Assembly: GCF_015472005.1 (NCBI RefSeq)
Contig: NZ_BMAQ01000001.1
Location: 62,001 to 126,000 of the forward strand
Direction of reading: 5' to 3'
DNA length: 64,000 bases
DNA from: Insulibacter thermoxylanivorax
Lineage (GTDB): Bacteria > Bacillota > Bacilli > Paenibacillales > DA-C8
Shown here: positions 63,347 through 64,000 of the stretch, piece after piece
Layout of the letters: each line of letters opens with the position of its first letter
Numbering within the stretch: the stretch's first letter is position 1
Program-made: the position numbers and the translations under genes
The notes under the pieces: generated by a model
What the model was told of the DNA's origin: nothing
Databases searched by the model: none
What the model saw: only the letters and a program-made list of their open reading frames with translations

Positions 63347-64000
63347 ATGCGCACAGTAGACCTTATCCAGCAGAAAAGGGACGGGCATGAGCTCAGTACA
63401 GAAGGGATCAGGCATCTGATCCAAGGTTATGTATCCGGGGACATTCCCGACTACCAGATCGCTGCGTGGCTGATGGCGGTTTATTTCCAAGGGATGAGCA
63501 GCCGTGAGACGGCGGATCTGACGATGGCGATGGCAGAGTCGGGGGATCAGATCGATCTGAGTGCGATTCACGGGATTAAAGTGGACAAGCACAGCACCGG
63601 CGGCGTCGGCGATACGACGACGCTGGTGCTGGCCCCCCTCGTGGCGGCGGCGGGGGTGCCGGTGGCGAAGATGTCGGGGCGCGGCCTTGGGCATACCGGC
63701 GGCACGATTGATAAGCTCGAGGCGATCCGAGGCTTCCATGTGGAGATGACGCGCGACCAGTTCGTACAACAGGTGAATGAGATCGGTGCGGCGGTGATCA
63801 GCCAATCGGATAATATCACCCCTGCGGATAAGATGCTGTACAGCCTGCGCGACGTCACGGCCACCGTGGAGTCGATCCCGCTGATCGCCAGTTCGATCAT
63901 GAGCAAGAAGATCGCTTCCGGCGCCGATGCCATCGTCCTTGATGTGAAGACGGGAAGCGGCGCATTTATGAAGACGCCGGAGGATTCGATCAAGCTGGCG
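63347..64000 (+). CDS. pdp: Pyrimidine-nucleoside phosphorylase, 3' end cut by the window
   Basis: Phosphorolysis of thymidine and uridine; only the first 218 codons lie in the window and the frame is open to its end. The signature [13 protein letters not shown] and [17 protein letters not shown], which bind phosphate and pyrimidine, are present, as is [22 protein letters not shown] 63347 follows AAAGG. It is the third gene of the nucleoside salvage operon. Confidence 0.95.
   Translation, partial: MRTVDLIQQKRDGHELSTEGIRHLIQGYVSGDIPDYQIAAWLMAVYFQGMSSRETADLTMAMAESGDQIDLSAIHGIKVDKHSTGGVGDTTTLVLAPLVAAAGVPVAKMSGRGLGHTGGTIDKLEAIRGFHVEMTRDQFVQQVNEIGAAVISQSDNITPADKMLYSLRDVTATVESIPLIASSIMSKKIASGADAIVLDVKTGSGAFMKTPEDSIKLA

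Overview
The window looks like a chromosomal core region of a spore-forming Firmicute, most likely a member of the Paenibacillaceae. It carries a complete spoIIIAA-AH operon, spoIVB, spo0A, spoIIM, mciZ, prli42 and a 2-phosphosulfolactate (spore sulfolactate) gene pair. Gene order follows the Bacillus subtilis order closely: mntR-yqhO-yqhR-aroQ-papA-efp, yqhV-spoIIIA-accBC, nusB-folD-xseAB-ispA-dxs-tlyA-argR-recN-spoIVB-spo0A, bkd genes, yqjE, mciZ-nudF-yqxK-spoIIM-fur-yqzK-xerD-drm-punA-pdp. Base composition is GC-rich for a Bacillales genome, many starts are GTG or TTG, and Shine-Dalgarno sites are strong. No tRNA, rRNA, CRISPR array, prophage or insertion sequence was found.

Layout. 1-4.7 kb: the end of a glycosyltransferase gene, a 10-bp tandem repeat, fabV, a small unknown gene, an old-yellow-enzyme gene and yidD. 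4.7-7.1 kb: a methionine T-box and metG. 7.1-11.1 kb: a zinc uptake operon behind a Zur-box promoter (znuACB) plus ccdA. 11.1-17.3 kb: mntR, a patatin gene, yqhR, aroQ, papA, efp and lysC. 17.4-19.5 kb (minus strand): comA-comB and a DUF441 gene. 19.6-25.4 kb: yqhV and spoIIIAA-AH. 25.6-29 kb: accB, accC and an Asp23/AmaP/DUF2273 envelope-stress group. 29-39.9 kb: the nusB-to-recN operon, interrupted by a large noncoding RNA and a membrane protein gene. 40-43.5 kb: spoIVB, spo0A, a DUF2905 gene and a CuA-type cupredoxin gene. 43.7-47.1 kb: a SteA-SteB-GT2-MraY-like envelope cluster. 47.1-52.9 kb: a DUF2627 gene and the branched-chain 2-oxoacid dehydrogenase genes. 53-64 kb: prli42, a peptidase, a DUF3866 gene, mciZ, nudF, an endoQ-type gene, spoIIM, fur, yqzK, xerD, deoB, punA and the start of pdp.

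Most striking are about 650 noncoding bases between ispA and dxs with their own promoter, followed by a multi-span membrane protein gene. The position, size and neighbour fit OLE RNA (Ornate, Large, Extremophilic) and its partner OapA. The oapA reading frame is broken by one extra T in a run of nine, and xerD is broken in the same way at a run of eight, while runs of seven T inside other genes leave the frame intact. This points to transcriptional slippage, recent mutation or homopolymer sequencing error.

How the parts fit. The sporulation genes cover the master regulator (Spo0A, with three 0A-box matches upstream), the SpoIIIA engulfment channel, the SpoIVB signalling protease, SpoIIM of the engulfment machine and the division inhibitor MciZ. 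Metal balance is covered by ZnuABC, MntR and Fur. Lipid and isoprenoid supply is covered by AccBC, FabV, branched-chain 2-oxoacid dehydrogenase, IspA and Dxs. Nucleoside salvage is covered by DeoB, PunA and Pdp. Function calls rest on recognised motifs and gene order only; no database search was run.
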